Shown: positions 1 through 9,133 of the stretch, piece by piece
Layout of the letters: each line of letters opens with the position of its first letter
Numbering within the stretch: the stretch's first letter is position 1
Source of the DNA: an uncultured Colwellia sp.
GTDB taxonomy: Bacteria; Pseudomonadota; Gammaproteobacteria; Enterobacterales; Alteromonadaceae
Direction of reading: 5' to 3'
Length of the DNA stretch: 37,804 nt
Assembly (NCBI GenBank): GCA_913061365.1
Contig: CAJXUT010000005.1
Span: 1-37,804, forward strand
Translations under genes and position numbers: made by a program
Notes under the pieces: generated by a model
What the model was told of the DNA's origin: nothing
The model's database searches: none
What the model saw: only the letters and a program-made list of their open reading frames with translations

Positions 1-41
1 CCTCTACGTCTCGTGGGCTCGGAGATGTGTATAAGAGACAG
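1..41. other. Nextera adapter at the left contig end
   Basis: The first 41 bases are not genomic. They end with the Nextera transposase mosaic end (AGATGTGTATAAGAGACAG), preceded by the Illumina read-2 arm GTCTCGTGGGCTCGG. The seven bases before that, CCTCTAC, match the last seven bases of the i7 index N712 as I remember it. Genomic sequence starts at base 42. Translation of the adapter produces the false C-terminus VSYTHLRAHET on the first ORF of the track. Confidence 0.98.
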
Positions 42-306
42 CATCTGTAAAGTCCGTTTGCTGTACTTCTAAAAACATAGGTACACCAGGAATACATTTT
101 AGTGCTTCAACTAAACGTTCACGGTTTTCAGGACTATCGTTTTTGGTATTTACCTCAACATTATCCCAGTTCATTCGTGTGGTTACTTGTTCATCAACAC
201 GACGCAATACATTTTTAATATTCGATTCTAATATTTTAGTAAAACGTTTACGAACAGGGCGAGATTTAATGGTGATTTCAGCTTGTAGCTTTACGATAAA
301 TTTCAT
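42..306 (-). CDS. thiI: tRNA 4-thiouridine synthase ThiI, N-terminal part only
   Basis: ThiI uses persulfide sulfur and ATP to make 4-thiouridine at position 8 of tRNA, and in many bacteria also feeds sulfur to thiamine thiazole synthesis. About 88 genuine residues are present, starting MKFIVKLQAEITIKSRPVRK, which matches the N-terminal ferredoxin-like domain and the start of the THUMP domain. The rest (THUMP, PP-loop ATPase, rhodanese region) is missing because the contig ends in adapter at base 41. The ORF track starts two codons earlier at a TTG. The ATG at 306 agrees with the family start and has an AGG about 10 nt upstream. ThiI beside pomB is the same neighbourhood as in Vibrio cholerae. 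Confidence 0.93.
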
Positions 307-453
307 CGACAAGTAACCTAAATAGTAACGGTAAATAATTGCCGCGCATTATATACTCAAATGCACTCAAGATACACACCTATAGCCATTCAAGAAATAA
401 TTTCAAAGTGTACTTTGATTGTTCACGAAAATAGTTAGACGTATTTATTTAAG

Positions 454-500
454 ATAAAAAAGCCTTAAGCCTGTTTAGCCTTATTGTAAACAGGCTTAAA
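454..500 (-). terminator. Rho-independent terminator of pomAB
   Basis: A perfect 12-bp stem (466-477 with 487-498) with a 9-nt loop starts just past the pomB stop codon. Read on the minus strand it is followed by GGC and then a run of six T. This is a good intrinsic terminator for pomAB. It separates that operon from thiI, which must have its own promoter in 307-453. Confidence 0.85.
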
Positions 501-501
501 A

Positions 502-1440
502 TTATTGAATTACTTGAATTGGTTCGGTTTCTTTAGCTTTACCTTGGTTAATGGTTATTTCGACTCGACGATTTCGACGACGATTTAATGCATTAGTGTT
601 AGGAACTAAAGGCCTAGTATCAGCATGACCTGCAACAACTAACCTTGCCTGCTCAAACTCAGGAACTTTAATCATTTCATGGGCAATAGCTACTGCACGT
701 TTACTCGATAAATCCCAGTTAGAACTAAACAGTTCAGAATCAACACCTCGATTATCTGTGTTGCCTGAAATCATAATTTCACCCGGCACTGTATTTAATA
801 GCTCACCAATTTGTCTAATAATAGGTCTAAACTTTGGTTGTAGAAAAGCTGAACCAGAAGGAAATGAACCATTCTCTCTAATACGGATAGTAATTTGCTG
901 TCCTAACGACTCTAACTCTACTGCACCGTCTTGAATCTGTTGTTCTAATTGTTGTGCTATCTTTTTAACTAATTCATTTACTTCTTCTTGAGCTGCATTT
1001 TCCATTTGATCTTGCGCTTGCTGCAAAGCTTCAGCTGACAAGGCATCTTCAGTATTTTGTGATTGACCACCACGCTCACTACCACGTTGCTCTTGACGTC
1101 CACCCGCAGACGTTTCATCACCCGCTTGAAACTCTAACATTTGCTGAGTCATTTCCATGGTTTGCTGCTGAATGACTTCAATAGGTGTGGGTTCAGGTTT
1201 TCCTGGACGAAACTCTTGCGCGATAATACTAGTTCCCTTAGGAATATCTTTAACTTCAATTTTGTTTTGAACACCAAAAGCAAACTTCATTGAGCCAGCA
1301 ATTTGCTTAAACTTAAGAACATCCATTTCAGAAAAAGATAAAAGCAATACGAAAAAGCACATCAATAAAGACATGAGATCAGCAAACGTTCCCATCCATG
1401 CAGGTAATCCTGGAGGTGGACACTTACATTCTTCAGCCAT
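502..1440 (-). CDS. pomB: Flagellar motor stator protein PomB (MotB family)
   Basis: PomB pairs with PomA to form the Na+-conducting stator of the polar flagellar motor in the inner membrane. The protein is 312 aa. It has a short cytoplasmic N-terminus with CPPPGLP, one transmembrane helix (about 17-38), and the ion-binding aspartate at D21 in GTFADLMSLLMCFF. A low-complexity Q/E/S-rich linker (about 110-165) follows, then a C-terminal OmpA-like peptidoglycan-binding domain with SGNTDNRGVDSELF and NRRRNRRVEI. The stretch after the helix (SEMDVLKFKQIAGSMKFAFG) is nearly identical to Vibrio PomB, supporting Na+ rather than H+ coupling. It lies 26 nt behind pomA, so the two are co-transcribed. 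Confidence 0.95.
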   Translation of the reverse strand: MAEECKCPPPGLPAWMGTFADLMSLLMCFFVLLLSFSEMDVLKFKQIAGSMKFAFGVQNKIEVKDIPKGTSIIAQEFRPGKPEPTPIEVIQQQTMEMTQQMLEFQAGDETSAGGRQEQRGSERGGQSQNTEDALSAEALQQAQDQMENAAQEEVNELVKKIAQQLEQQIQDGAVELESLGQQITIRIRENGSFPSGSAFLQPKFRPIIRQIGELLNTVPGEIMISGNTDNRGVDSELFSSNWDLSSKRAVAIAHEMIKVPEFEQARLVVAGHADTRPLVPNTNALNRRRNRRVEITINQGKAKETEPIQVIQ

Positions 1441-1466
1441 ACATACTCCTACGAATAGATTCTGTA

Positions 1467-2234
1467 TTACTCATCATCAGCAGTACCAATTTGACGCTTG
1501 CCTTCTGCAAGATAGTTTTTCAGTAAACCTTCAATTACGCGTGGATTTTGTCCATCTTGAATACCTAGTACAGCATCAAGTACTAACTCTTGGTTCATTT
1601 TTTCTTCTGCTAATCTTAACTCTAATTTTGCGGCAATAGGAATAGCAATAACGTTAGCTAAAAAAGCACCATAAAGGGTTGTTAATAACGCAACAGCCAT
1701 CGCAGGGCCGATCGATTTAGGATCATCCATATTTGATAACATCGCAACCAAACCGATTAAGGTTCCAATCATGCCCATTGCAGGTGCAACATCTGCTAAT
1801 GCCATCAACATTTTAGCGCCAGTATCATGTCGTTCAGTGGTAAGATCTATATCTTTTTGCAAGGTTGCACGTACTACATCAGCATCATGACCATCAACTA
1901 ACATATCAACGCCTTTCTGCATAAACGCGTTGGTTATTTCAGCTTCTTCTAATGCGAGAAAGCCACCTTTACGTGCCGCGTCAGCCATATCAACAGCTTT
2001 TTCAATTAGCTCTTCTGGCTTTTCTAATTTGAACATAAAGGCTTTGCCGATAATTTTACCAATCCCAAAAAATTGGCCTAAATTATAATTCGATAAAACA
2101 ACAAAAATTGAACCACCAAATACAATGATTACTGATTGAGCATCAACAAACATCATAATATCGCCAGCTAGTAGCATAGCCATAATTAGTAGGCCAATTG
2201 CACCTAGTATTCCTATTAACGTTGCTAAATCCAC
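1467..2234 (-). CDS. pomA: Flagellar motor stator protein PomA (MotA family)
   Basis: PomA is the four-helix stator subunit that surrounds the PomB helix and transmits force to FliG through its cytoplasmic loop. It is 255 aa, the usual length. Two N-terminal helices (about 5-25 and 33-50) are followed by a large cytoplasmic loop with ADAARKGGFLALEE and DGHDADVVRA. Helices 3 and 4 follow, with DVAPAMGMIGTLIGLVAML and GPAMAVALLTTLYGA. These motifs match Vibrio PomA closely. It is the first gene of the pomAB pair, divergent from xseB across 232 nt. Together with the Na+-NQR genes later in the window, it points to use of a sodium gradient for motility. Confidence 0.95.
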   Translation of the reverse strand: MDLATLIGILGAIGLLIMAMLLAGDIMMFVDAQSVIIVFGGSIFVVLSNYNLGQFFGIGKIIGKAFMFKLEKPEELIEKAVDMADAARKGGFLALEEAEITNAFMQKGVDMLVDGHDADVVRATLQKDIDLTTERHDTGAKMLMALADVAPAMGMIGTLIGLVAMLSNMDDPKSIGPAMAVALLTTLYGAFLANVIAIPIAAKLELRLAEEKMNQELVLDAVLGIQDGQNPRVIEGLLKNYLAEGKRQIGTADDE

Positions 2235-2466
2235 AACAATCCCCTAAACAAACAACTTTTAAGCATTAATAAAATAATAGTACATCAAGCGCATAATATT
2301 CGCTAATGGTTATCATGATATTACTTAATCAATATCATTATATCGTCAGATAGCTCAATAACTTAACGATAAAATAGAGAATATACTGCAGGTTTATTTG
2401 ACCCAAGCCCCTAGCTAGGGTAAGTTTGCGCCTATACTTTAAAATAGCTGGGCCTAAGCAAAGATC

Positions 2467-2733
2467 ATGGCAAAGAAAAAACTAGAAAACCTTACTTTTG
2501 AAGAATCTTTAAGTGAATTAGATGCAATAGTGAATAATTTAGAGCAAGGTGATTTAAGCTTAGAAGAGTCCATGACATTATTTGAACGCGGCTTAAGTTT
2601 AAGTCAAGTAAGTCAAAACAAACTTCAATCAGCCGAACAAAAAGTAAAAATATTACTTGATAAAAATGGTGAAAAACAACTTTCTAATTTTGAGTTGTCT
2701 GCAGAAAATCATAATTCAGGTGATACTTTGTGA
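2467..2733 (+). CDS. xseB: Exodeoxyribonuclease VII small subunit
   Basis: XseB is the small subunit of exonuclease VII, which degrades single-stranded DNA from both ends together with XseA (not in this window). The 88-aa protein has the typical two-helix sequence (NLTFEESLSELDAIVNNLEQ, then LSLEESMTLFERGL). It is slightly longer than most because of an acidic, polar tail. Its TGA stop overlaps the GTG start of ispA by three bases, so the two are translationally coupled. The order xseB-ispA-dxs is conserved across gammaproteobacteria. Confidence 0.95.
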   Translation: MAKKKLENLTFEESLSELDAIVNNLEQGDLSLEESMTLFERGLSLSQVSQNKLQSAEQKVKILLDKNGEKQLSNFELSAENHNSGDTL

Positions 2734-3620
2734 GCAAACTAGTCGATCATGATTTTTATCAACAACGTATTGATAACTTCCTAGCAGATAAACTCGATCA
2801 ATTAGCCATTAATGACGAGAAACTTCATCAAGCTATGCGTTATGGTTTATTGATTGGTGGCAAGCGTATGCGCCCATACTTAGCCTACATTACAGGTGAG
2901 GCATTAGGTGCTAATTTATCTGATATTGATGGTGTAGCTGGCGCATTAGAATGCATTCATGCTTATTCTTTATTGCATGATGATCTACCTGCCATGGATG
3001 ACGATGACTTAAGACGTGGAGAACCCACTTGTCATAAAGCATTTGATGAAGCAACAGCTATTCTTGCTGGTGATAGTTTACAAACATTGGCATTTGATAT
3101 TTTAGCTAATCATAGTTTTTCTAAAGCAATACAGCCAAAACAACTAAAATTAATTCAACAGCTAATTTCTGCCTCGGGTTACCAAGGCATGTGTGGTGGT
3201 CAAGCACTTGACCTAGCCGCAACAAACCAACAAATACCCTTAGCAGAATTAGAAGTACTGCACTCATTAAAAACAGGTGCATTACTTGAAGCATCGGTAC
3301 TCATGGGTGCTGAATGTGCAGTTCAAGTATCTGAAAACGATAAGAAAGCATTAAAAGAATATGCCCAACTTATAGGCTTAGCTTATCAAGTTCAAGATGA
3401 CATTATCGATATTACTTCCACTGAAGAGCAGTTGGGTAAACCAAGTGGTTCAGACCTTGCTGCAAATAAAAGTACCTACCCAGCTTTGCTTGGTTTACAA
3501 GGTGCACAAGAAAAAGCTGAAAACTTATTTCAACAAGCACTTCAAGCTTTGACTAGTTTGCCTTACAATACGCACTCCTTAGCTGAATTTGCTACTTTTA
3601 TTGTTAAACGTGACCATTAA
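2730..3620 (+). CDS. ispA: Farnesyl diphosphate synthase (polyprenyl synthetase)
   Basis: IspA condenses isopentenyl diphosphate with dimethylallyl and geranyl diphosphate to give farnesyl diphosphate. That product feeds ubiquinone and undecaprenyl phosphate synthesis. The protein is 296 aa. It shows the GGKRMRP substrate motif (43-49), the first aspartate-rich motif DDLPAMD (84-90) and the second, DDIID (223-227). The start is a GTG overlapping the xseB stop (GTGA), which is the only start that fits the family N-terminus. It is followed after 55 nt by dxs. Short-chain specificity (C15) is inferred from the family and context. Confidence 0.94.
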   Translation: MSKLVDHDFYQQRIDNFLADKLDQLAINDEKLHQAMRYGLLIGGKRMRPYLAYITGEALGANLSDIDGVAGALECIHAYSLLHDDLPAMDDDDLRRGEPTCHKAFDEATAILAGDSLQTLAFDILANHSFSKAIQPKQLKLIQQLISASGYQGMCGGQALDLAATNQQIPLAELEVLHSLKTGALLEASVLMGAECAVQVSENDKKALKEYAQLIGLAYQVQDDIIDITSTEEQLGKPSGSDLAANKSTYPALLGLQGAQEKAENLFQQALQALTSLPYNTHSLAEFATFIVKRDH

Positions 3621-3675
3621 ACGCAGGCGTTTATCCGTTAAAGACTAAAATAAAAAGATATTATATAGAGCAACT

Positions 3676-5541
3676 ATGACTACAAACCTAGCTGATTATC
3701 CATTTCTTGCTCAGATCAATTCTCCAAAAGATTTGCGAAATATTTCCCAAGATCAATTGTCACGCATTAGCAATGAACTGCGAAGCTACTTATTAAATTC
3801 AGTTAGTAAAAGTAGTGGTCATTTCGCTTCCGGATTAGGCACAATTGAGTTAACCGTAGCCCTGCACTACGTATATAATACCCCATTCGATCATCTTATA
3901 TGGGATGTTGGCCACCAAGCTTACCCTCATAAGATTTTAACGGGTCGTAGAGATCAGTTGCACACTATTAGACAAAAAGATGGTTTACACCCTTTTCCTT
4001 GGCGAGAAGAAAGTGAATACGACACATTAAGTGTTGGACATTCAAGTACCTCTATTTCAGCTGCTTTAGGTTTAGCTGTGGCCGCTGAAAAAGAAGGAAA
4101 AAACAGAAAAACAGTTGCCGTTATTGGCGATGGTGCTATGACCGCAGGTATGGCATTTGAAGCGTTAAACCACGCAGGCGATATCAGAAAAGATATGCTA
4201 GTTGTATTAAATGATAATGAGATGTCTATTTCAGAAAATGTAGGTGCTTTAAATAATCATTTAGCAAAAATGCTATCTGGCAGTGTATATACTGGCTTAC
4301 GTGAAGGCAGCAAACGTATTCTGAATAATTTACCTCCAATAAAAGAATTAGCCAGTCGCGCAGAAGAACACCTTAAAGGCATGGTTGTACCTAGTACATT
4401 TTTTGAGGAATTAGGCTTTAATTATATTGGCCCAATAGATGGTCATGATGTTAATGGTCTTGTTGAAACCATCAAAAACATGCGTAGCCTTAAAGGCCCT
4501 CAATTACTTCATATTGCGACTAAAAAAGGCAAAGGCTATCACGCTGCGGAACAAGATCCGATAAAGTATCACGCGGTACCAAAATTCAATCCAAATGATG
4601 CAAACTTACCCAAAGCGAAGCCCGCTTTACCAACCTACTCTCAAATATTCGGTGATTGGTTATGTAAAACTGCAGAGGTTGATAAAAAGTTAGTTGCGAT
4701 AACACCTGCAATGAGAGAAGGCTCAGGTATGGTTGAGTTCAGTCAACGCTTTCCTGATCAATACTACGATGTTGCAATCGCAGAACAACATGCTGTAACT
4801 TATGCAGCAGGTCTTGCTATAGGTGGTCAAAAACCTGTTGTAGCAATCTACTCAAGCTTTTTACAACGTGGCTATGATCAATTAATTCATGATATTGCTA
4901 TCCAAAATCTACCAGTACTCTTCGCGGTTGATAGAGCAGGTATTGTTGGCGCTGACGGTGCAACCCATCAAGGTTCATTTGATCTAAGCTTTTTACGATG
5001 TATACCAAACCTTGTTATCATGGCGCCTTCAAATGAACGTGAATGCCAACTCATGTTAAATACGGGTCATCAACTTAATACACCATCAGTAGTCCGTTAC
5101 CCGCGCGGTAATGGTACAGGTGAAGTATTACCCAAAGTCGATGAAGTTATTGAACTAGGTAAAGGTTTAACCATTAATAGTGGACAAGAAATTGCGGTTT
5201 TGAGCTTTGGGACTATGCTTGGTGAAGCAAAGGTTGCAGCAGAAGAACTAAATGCAACTCTGATAGATATGCGCTTTATTAAACCGTTAGATCAACAGAT
5301 TATTGACGAAATAGTTAGTTCACATGAGTTAATAGTTACCGTAGAAGATAACGCTATTGCAGGCGGTGCAGGCTCGGGTGTAAACGAATACATTTTGTCA
5401 CAAGGCTACGCAATAAAAGTTCTAAATATAGGCATTCCTGATCAGTTTATCAAGCATGGTACTCAAGCTGAAGTTCATGAAGAGTTAGGCCTAGACAGTA
5501 TTGGGATTATCAATAAAATCAACCAATTTACTGGCATCTAA
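3676..5541 (+). CDS. dxs: 1-deoxy-D-xylulose-5-phosphate synthase
   Basis: Dxs is the thiamine-diphosphate enzyme that joins pyruvate and glyceraldehyde 3-phosphate in the first step of the MEP isoprenoid pathway. The 621-aa length is normal. The ThDP-binding motif runs from GDGAMTAG (151-158) to the NDN of [12 protein letters not shown] (179-181). [15 protein letters not shown] lies at 77-91, and the catalytic glutamate is E370 in [14 protein letters not shown]-terminal transketolase domain ends the protein. It is the last gene of xseB-ispA-dxs, supplying the precursors that IspA uses, and is closed by a strong hairpin terminator. Confidence 0.97.
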   Translation: MTTNLADYPFLAQINSPKDLRNISQDQLSRISNELRSYLLNSVSKSSGHFASGLGTIELTVALHYVYNTPFDHLIWDVGHQAYPHKILTGRRDQLHTIRQKDGLHPFPWREESEYDTLSVGHSSTSISAALGLAVAAEKEGKNRKTVAVIGDGAMTAGMAFEALNHAGDIRKDMLVVLNDNEMSISENVGALNNHLAKMLSGSVYTGLREGSKRILNNLPPIKELASRAEEHLKGMVVPSTFFEELGFNYIGPIDGHDVNGLVETIKNMRSLKGPQLLHIATKKGKGYHAAEQDPIKYHAVPKFNPNDANLPKAKPALPTYSQIFGDWLCKTAEVDKKLVAITPAMREGSGMVEFSQRFPDQYYDVAIAEQHAVTYAAGLAIGGQKPVVAIYSSFLQRGYDQLIHDIAIQNLPVLFAVDRAGIVGADGATHQGSFDLSFLRCIPNLVIMAPSNERECQLMLNTGHQLNTPSVVRYPRGNGTGEVLPKVDEVIELGKGLTINSGQEIAVLSFGTMLGEAKVAAEELNATLIDMRFIKPLDQQIIDEIVSSHELIVTVEDNAIAGGAGSGVNEYILSQGYAIKVLNIGIPDQFIKHGTQAEVHEELGLDSIGIINKINQFTGI

Positions 5542-5547
5542 TACCAA

Positions 5548-5580
5548 TAAAGGCATACCTATCAACTAGGTATGCCTTTA
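5548..5580 (+). terminator. Hairpin terminator after dxs
   Basis: A perfect 13-bp inverted repeat (taaaggcatacct, 7-nt loop, aggtatgccttta) starts 6 nt after the dxs stop. The stem ends are A/T-rich on both sides and the downstream sequence is TTTAATAATTCTTT. It probably ends dxs transcripts, and because of its symmetry perhaps also those of nqrM coming from the other strand. Confidence 0.8.
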
Positions 5581-5625
5581 ATAATTCTTTAGGTATTCCA
5601 TTTAATCTTATATCAAAAGAATAAA

Positions 5626-5856
5626 CTATAAGTTAGCAACATCAATTCTATTTTCAAGATTACTTTCTAAAGCCGCTTTACGTTCACGCTCTTGACGTTT
5701 TTCACATGGATTATCGCAGTTACACTCTTTATCAATTCCAACACTTGCTAAGCCTCCACAGCTACCTGCAAGCGTCTTCTTCTGAAAAATATACCCTACA
5801 GCCATAGCTGCGCCGATAAGAAGAAAAAAGACAAAGGTAATTAAAAAAATCATCAT
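5626..5856 (-). CDS. nqrM: Na+-NQR maturation protein NqrM
   Basis: NqrM (formerly DUF539) is a small membrane protein needed to assemble the Na+-NQR complex. Published work on Vibrio proposes that it delivers the iron bound between NqrD and NqrE. The 76-aa sequence has one N-terminal transmembrane helix (about 3-24). A cysteine-rich soluble part follows, with C33 in GSCGG and C45, C47 and C51 in ECNCDNPC, and then a charged tail. The first two codons are both ATG, so the start could be 5856 or 5853. It lies 152 nt behind apbE on the same strand, following the usual nqrABCDEF-apbE-nqrM order. Confidence 0.92.
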   Translation of the reverse strand: MMIFLITFVFFLLIGAAMAVGYIFQKKTLAGSCGGLASVGIDKECNCDNPCEKRQERERKAALESNLENRIDVANL

Positions 5857-6008
5857 AATGCGTTATGCCTATTACTAATTTACTTTATTGTTAGACTACC
5901 AGACATAAATATAAACATTGTCGATAATCAGATTTGTTATTTAAGAACTACAACGACTGCTGTGTATTCTACATGAATATTCAGTCTCTGTATTTTTGAT
6001 ACTTAGTC

Positions 6009-7040
6009 TTACTTTAAATATTGTTTAAATTTTACCGTAAACTGTTCGCTAAAGCCATGCTCTGTTTTAGAAATAAACAAAGCTGCAATGTTATTTTTTA
6101 TCGCAAATGCCATTCCTTTTTCAGTTCCCATTACCATTAACGTCGTTGATAAGCCATCTGCTGTCATCGAAGAAGGATCAATAACCGTAACGGACACAAG
6201 ATTATGATCTATAGGTTTTCCGGTAGCAGGATCTATAATATGAGAGAAACGATGTCCATCAGCTTCAAAATAATTTCGATAATCACCCGAAGTTGCCACT
6301 GCATTATCTTTTGGTATAACAATCTGATGTACTGCTCTTTCTTCACCAGAAGGATCTAAAATAGGCTTTTCAATAGCAATAGCCCAGAGTTCACCTGTAT
6401 GTTTAAACCCTTTTAAGCGCATTTCCCCGCCGATTTCTACTAAATAGTTTGTTATGCCATTCGCTTCAATTAACTCAGCGACAATATCCACACCGTAGCC
6501 TTTTGCTATGGTTGATAGGTCGATATAAAGGCTTGGTATATCTTTAGATAGTTGCTGACCATCTAAATGCAAATTCTTTAAGCCTATTCTTGTTAAAGTT
6601 GCTGCTAGTAATTCTTCGTTTGGTGCTTTTTCTGGTCGTTGTTCAGGACCAAATCCCCATAAATTCACTAACGGACCCACCGTAATATCAAGCTTCCCCT
6701 CACTTAATTCGCCTAAACGAATCGATTCCTTTAAGACCCGAGCAAAACCAGCGGATACCTCAAAGTTTTCTGAAGAGGAAGATTTATTAAACCGTGATAT
6801 CTCTGAATTGGGAATATAAGTCGACATTTCTTGATTGACTTGCTTGAGCACTCCATCAATTTTTTGTTGTAGTTTTAAATTTGTTACCTGCTCAGGCGTT
6901 GCGACGACTTTGATATTATAAGTCGTTCCCATAGTACGCCCTTGCAATAGAATCTCACTTTTCGGCGAATTATTACTAGGAAAACAAGCGGTGATACTAA
7001 TAGATAAAATCACTATTAGCATTAATTTGATATTGTTCAT
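6009..7040 (-). CDS. apbE: FAD:protein FMN transferase ApbE (lipoprotein)
   Basis: ApbE is a periplasmic Mg2+-dependent flavin transferase. It splits FAD and attaches FMN through a phosphodiester bond to a threonine in S-G-A-T motifs, here those of NqrB and NqrC. The protein has a lipoprotein signal ending in SITAC. Conserved ApbE segments include GRTMGTTY near the N-terminus, STIAKGYGVD, EIGGEMR, AVATSGDYRNYF, SHIIDPATGKP and MTADGLSTTLMVMG. The ORF track begins at a TTG at 7052. I prefer the ATG at 7040 (343 aa), which has GGAAG five bases upstream. The gene follows nqrF across a 213-nt gap holding two hairpins. Confidence 0.95.
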   Translation of the reverse strand: MNNIKLMLIVILSISITACFPSNNSPKSEILLQGRTMGTTYNIKVVATPEQVTNLKLQQKIDGVLKQVNQEMSTYIPNSEISRFNKSSSSENFEVSAGFARVLKESIRLGELSEGKLDITVGPLVNLWGFGPEQRPEKAPNEELLAATLTRIGLKNLHLDGQQLSKDIPSLYIDLSTIAKGYGVDIVAELIEANGITNYLVEIGGEMRLKGFKHTGELWAIAIEKPILDPSGEERAVHQIVIPKDNAVATSGDYRNYFEADGHRFSHIIDPATGKPIDHNLVSVTVIDPSSMTADGLSTTLMVMGTEKGMAFAIKNNIAALFISKTEHGFSEQFTVKFKQYLK

Positions 7041-7100
7041 CATTACTTCCAAATTTATTATTTAAGTAAAAACACTTCAAAAATGCCTTTATATAAATAA

Positions 7101-7124
7101 TAAAGACGACCTAAGTCGTCTTTA
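7101..7124 (-). terminator. Hairpin between nqrF and apbE, likely terminator or attenuator
   Basis: A perfect 10-bp stem (taaagacgac / gtcgtcttta) with a 4-nt CTAA loop. On the minus strand it is followed by TTATTATTTATAT, which is T-rich but interrupted. It could end nqrABCDEF transcripts or reduce read-through into apbE. Confidence 0.6.
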
Positions 7125-7141
7125 AATATATCTAAATTAGG

Positions 7142-7248
7142 CTGTAATTTGCAGTTAATCCGCTCTAGAACAAAAAGAAGGCGCGGAGTTGACGTTAGTC
7201 AATGAGCACCTTCGATGCCGTTATAGAGTGGAGTAGCAAAAAATTCAG
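7142..7248. repeat. 107-nt imperfect palindrome, possible REP/MITE-like element
   Basis: The whole gap behind nqrF folds on itself. The left arm starts ctgtaatttgcagttaatcc and the right arm ends ggagtagcaaaaaattcag. Inside, CCGCTCTAGAAC pairs with GTTATAGAGTGG, GAAGGCGC with GCACCTTC, and TTGAC with GTCAA around a GTTA loop. Arms are about 50 nt with scattered mismatches and bulges. It begins 5 nt beyond the nqrF stop. No second copy was found in this window. No ORF is visible inside it. Whether it is a dispersed element or an mRNA 3' structure cannot be decided here. Confidence 0.65.
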
Positions 7249-7253
7249 TTTAA

Positions 7254-8477
7254 TTAGCCACCGAAGTCATCAAGAAGTATGTTCTCGTCTTCTACGCCTA
7301 AATCTTTAAGCATATGAATAACAGCAGCATTCATCATTGGAGGACCACACATATAGTATTCACAATCTTCTGGTGCTTCATGGTCTTTCAAATATTCTTC
7401 ATGAAGAACATTATGAATAAAACCAGTCATACCTTCCCAATTATCTTCTGGCTGTGGATCAGATAGCGCAACATGCCATTGGAAGTTATCATTATCAGCA
7501 GCTAAGCCGTTATAATCATCTTCATAGAACATTTCACGTTTTGAACGAGCACCATACCAAAAACTCATCTTACGTTTAGTTTTTAAACGCTTAAGTTGGT
7601 CAAAGATATGAGAACGCATTGGTGCCATACCAGCACCACCACCGATAAATACCATTTCATTTTCAGTTTCTTTAGCAAAGAACTCACCAAATGGACCTGA
7701 AATTGTCACTTTATCACCAGGCTTAAGGCTAAAGATGAAAGATGACATTTTACCTGCTGGTAAATGTAAACGTCCAGGAGGAGGCGTAGCAATACGCACG
7801 TTCAGCATAATAATGCCTTCCTCTTCAGGATAGTTTGCCATTGAATAAGCACGTAACGTTGGTTCATCAACTTTTGACTCTACATCAAAGAAGCCAAAAT
7901 GATTCCAATCACCTTTATATTGTTCATCAATATCAAAATCTTTATATTTCACATGATGCGCAGGTGCTTCAATTTGGATATAGCCACCTGCTTTAAACGG
8001 AACAGACTCACCATTTGGAATTTGCAGTTTAAGTTCTTTAATGAAAGTCGCTTGATTATCATTTGAGATAACTTCACATTCCCATTGTTGAACACCGAAG
8101 ATTTCATCTTCTACTTCAATTTCCATGTCTTGCTTAACAGCAACTTGACATGCTAAGCGACAACCAGCTTTAGCTTCACGCTTGTTAATATGACCTTCTT
8201 CCGTTGGTAGAATATCACCACCACCTGAATGAACATCAACACGACATTGGCCACAAGTACCACCGCCACCACAGGCTGAAGGAATAAAGATCCCTTGATC
8301 AGCTAATGCACCTAATAATTTGCCACCAGCGGCAGTAACTACTGCCTTTTCCGGATCACCGTTTATGCTAATCGTAACGTCACCGCTTGATACTAACTTA
8401 GATTTAGCAAACAAAATTACTAATACTAAGGCAATAACTATCGCTGTGAACATCGATACGCCGAGAATAATTTCCAT
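7254..8477 (-). CDS. nqrF: Na+-NQR subunit F (NADH dehydrogenase)
   Basis: NqrF is the entry subunit of the sodium pump: it oxidises NADH at FAD and passes electrons to a [2Fe-2S] centre. The 407-aa protein has an N-terminal membrane anchor (about 3-24). A plant-type ferredoxin domain carries the cluster ligands C69, C75, C78 ([12 protein letters not shown]) and C110. The reductase domain follows, with the FAD motif [11 protein letters not shown] and the NADH-binding [11 protein letters not shown]. All key residues are intact. It is the last gene of nqrABCDEF, 30 nt behind nqrE. Confidence 0.98.
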   Translation of the reverse strand: MEIILGVSMFTAIVIALVLVILFAKSKLVSSGDVTISINGDPEKAVVTAAGGKLLGALADQGIFIPSACGGGGTCGQCRVDVHSGGGDILPTEEGHINKREAKAGCRLACQVAVKQDMEIEVEDEIFGVQQWECEVISNDNQATFIKELKLQIPNGESVPFKAGGYIQIEAPAHHVKYKDFDIDEQYKGDWNHFGFFDVESKVDEPTLRAYSMANYPEEEGIIMLNVRIATPPPGRLHLPAGKMSSFIFSLKPGDKVTISGPFGEFFAKETENEMVFIGGGAGMAPMRSHIFDQLKRLKTKRKMSFWYGARSKREMFYEDDYNGLAADNDNFQWHVALSDPQPEDNWEGMTGFIHNVLHEEYLKDHEAPEDCEYYMCGPPMMNAAVIHMLKDLGVEDENILLDDFGG

Positions 8478-8507
8478 CGACCTTTCCTTATATTTTTATC
8501 TAAATAG

Positions 8508-9131
8508 TTACAGTGAAATACCGCCGAAAGACAAAAAGCCAAAGGCCATTAATCCTGCAGTAATAAACGTAATACCTAAACCTTTTAAGCCATTTGGTAC
8601 GTCAGAGTATTTCATTTTCTCGCGTAATCCAGCCATCAATACGATTGCTAACATCCAACCAACACCTGAACCAATGCCGTAAACAACACTTTCACCAAGA
8701 GTAAGGTTTTTTGCAACCATAAATGAAACCGCACCAAAAATCGCACAGTTAACGGTAATTAATGGCAAAAATATACCAAGCGCTTGATACAAAGCAGGGA
8801 AATACTTATCTAAAATCATTTCCAATATTTGTACTAAAGCAGCAATTACACCGATAAAGGTAATAAATGATAAGAAGCTTAGATCGATAGAGTTAGCTGG
8901 GTCAGTAATGCCCATCATGCCATCTAATGCACCTGGCGCTAGAATAGCTTGATAGATAATTTGGTTAGCAGGAACTGCTAGACCTAATACCACCACAACC
9001 GCAACACCAAGGCCAATAGCTGTACTAACTTTCTTTGATACCGCTAAGAAAGTACACATACCTAAGAAAAAGCTTAACGCCATATTCTCGATGAAAATGG
9101 TTTTAATAAAGATACTTAAATAATGTTCCAT
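8508..9131 (-). CDS. nqrE: Na+-NQR subunit E
   Basis: NqrE is an integral membrane subunit. With NqrD it forms the pseudo-symmetric pair that holds an iron centre within the membrane and helps form the sodium path. The 207-aa protein is almost entirely hydrophobic, with about six helices. It carries the conserved cysteine segments [13 protein letters not shown] near the N-terminus and [11 protein letters not shown] in the second half. Length and sequence match the family. It starts 2 nt after the nqrD stop, so translation is probably coupled. Confidence 0.97.
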   Translation of the reverse strand: MEHYLSIFIKTIFIENMALSFFLGMCTFLAVSKKVSTAIGLGVAVVVVLGLAVPANQIIYQAILAPGALDGMMGITDPANSIDLSFLSFITFIGVIAALVQILEMILDKYFPALYQALGIFLPLITVNCAIFGAVSFMVAKNLTLGESVVYGIGSGVGWMLAIVLMAGLREKMKYSDVPNGLKGLGITFITAGLMAFGFLSFGGISL

Positions 9132-9133
9132 GA

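Noticed and set aside
25-312. VSYTHLRAHET as a conserved peptide tail of ThiI
   Set aside because: It is the translation of the Nextera adapter, not genomic coding sequence.
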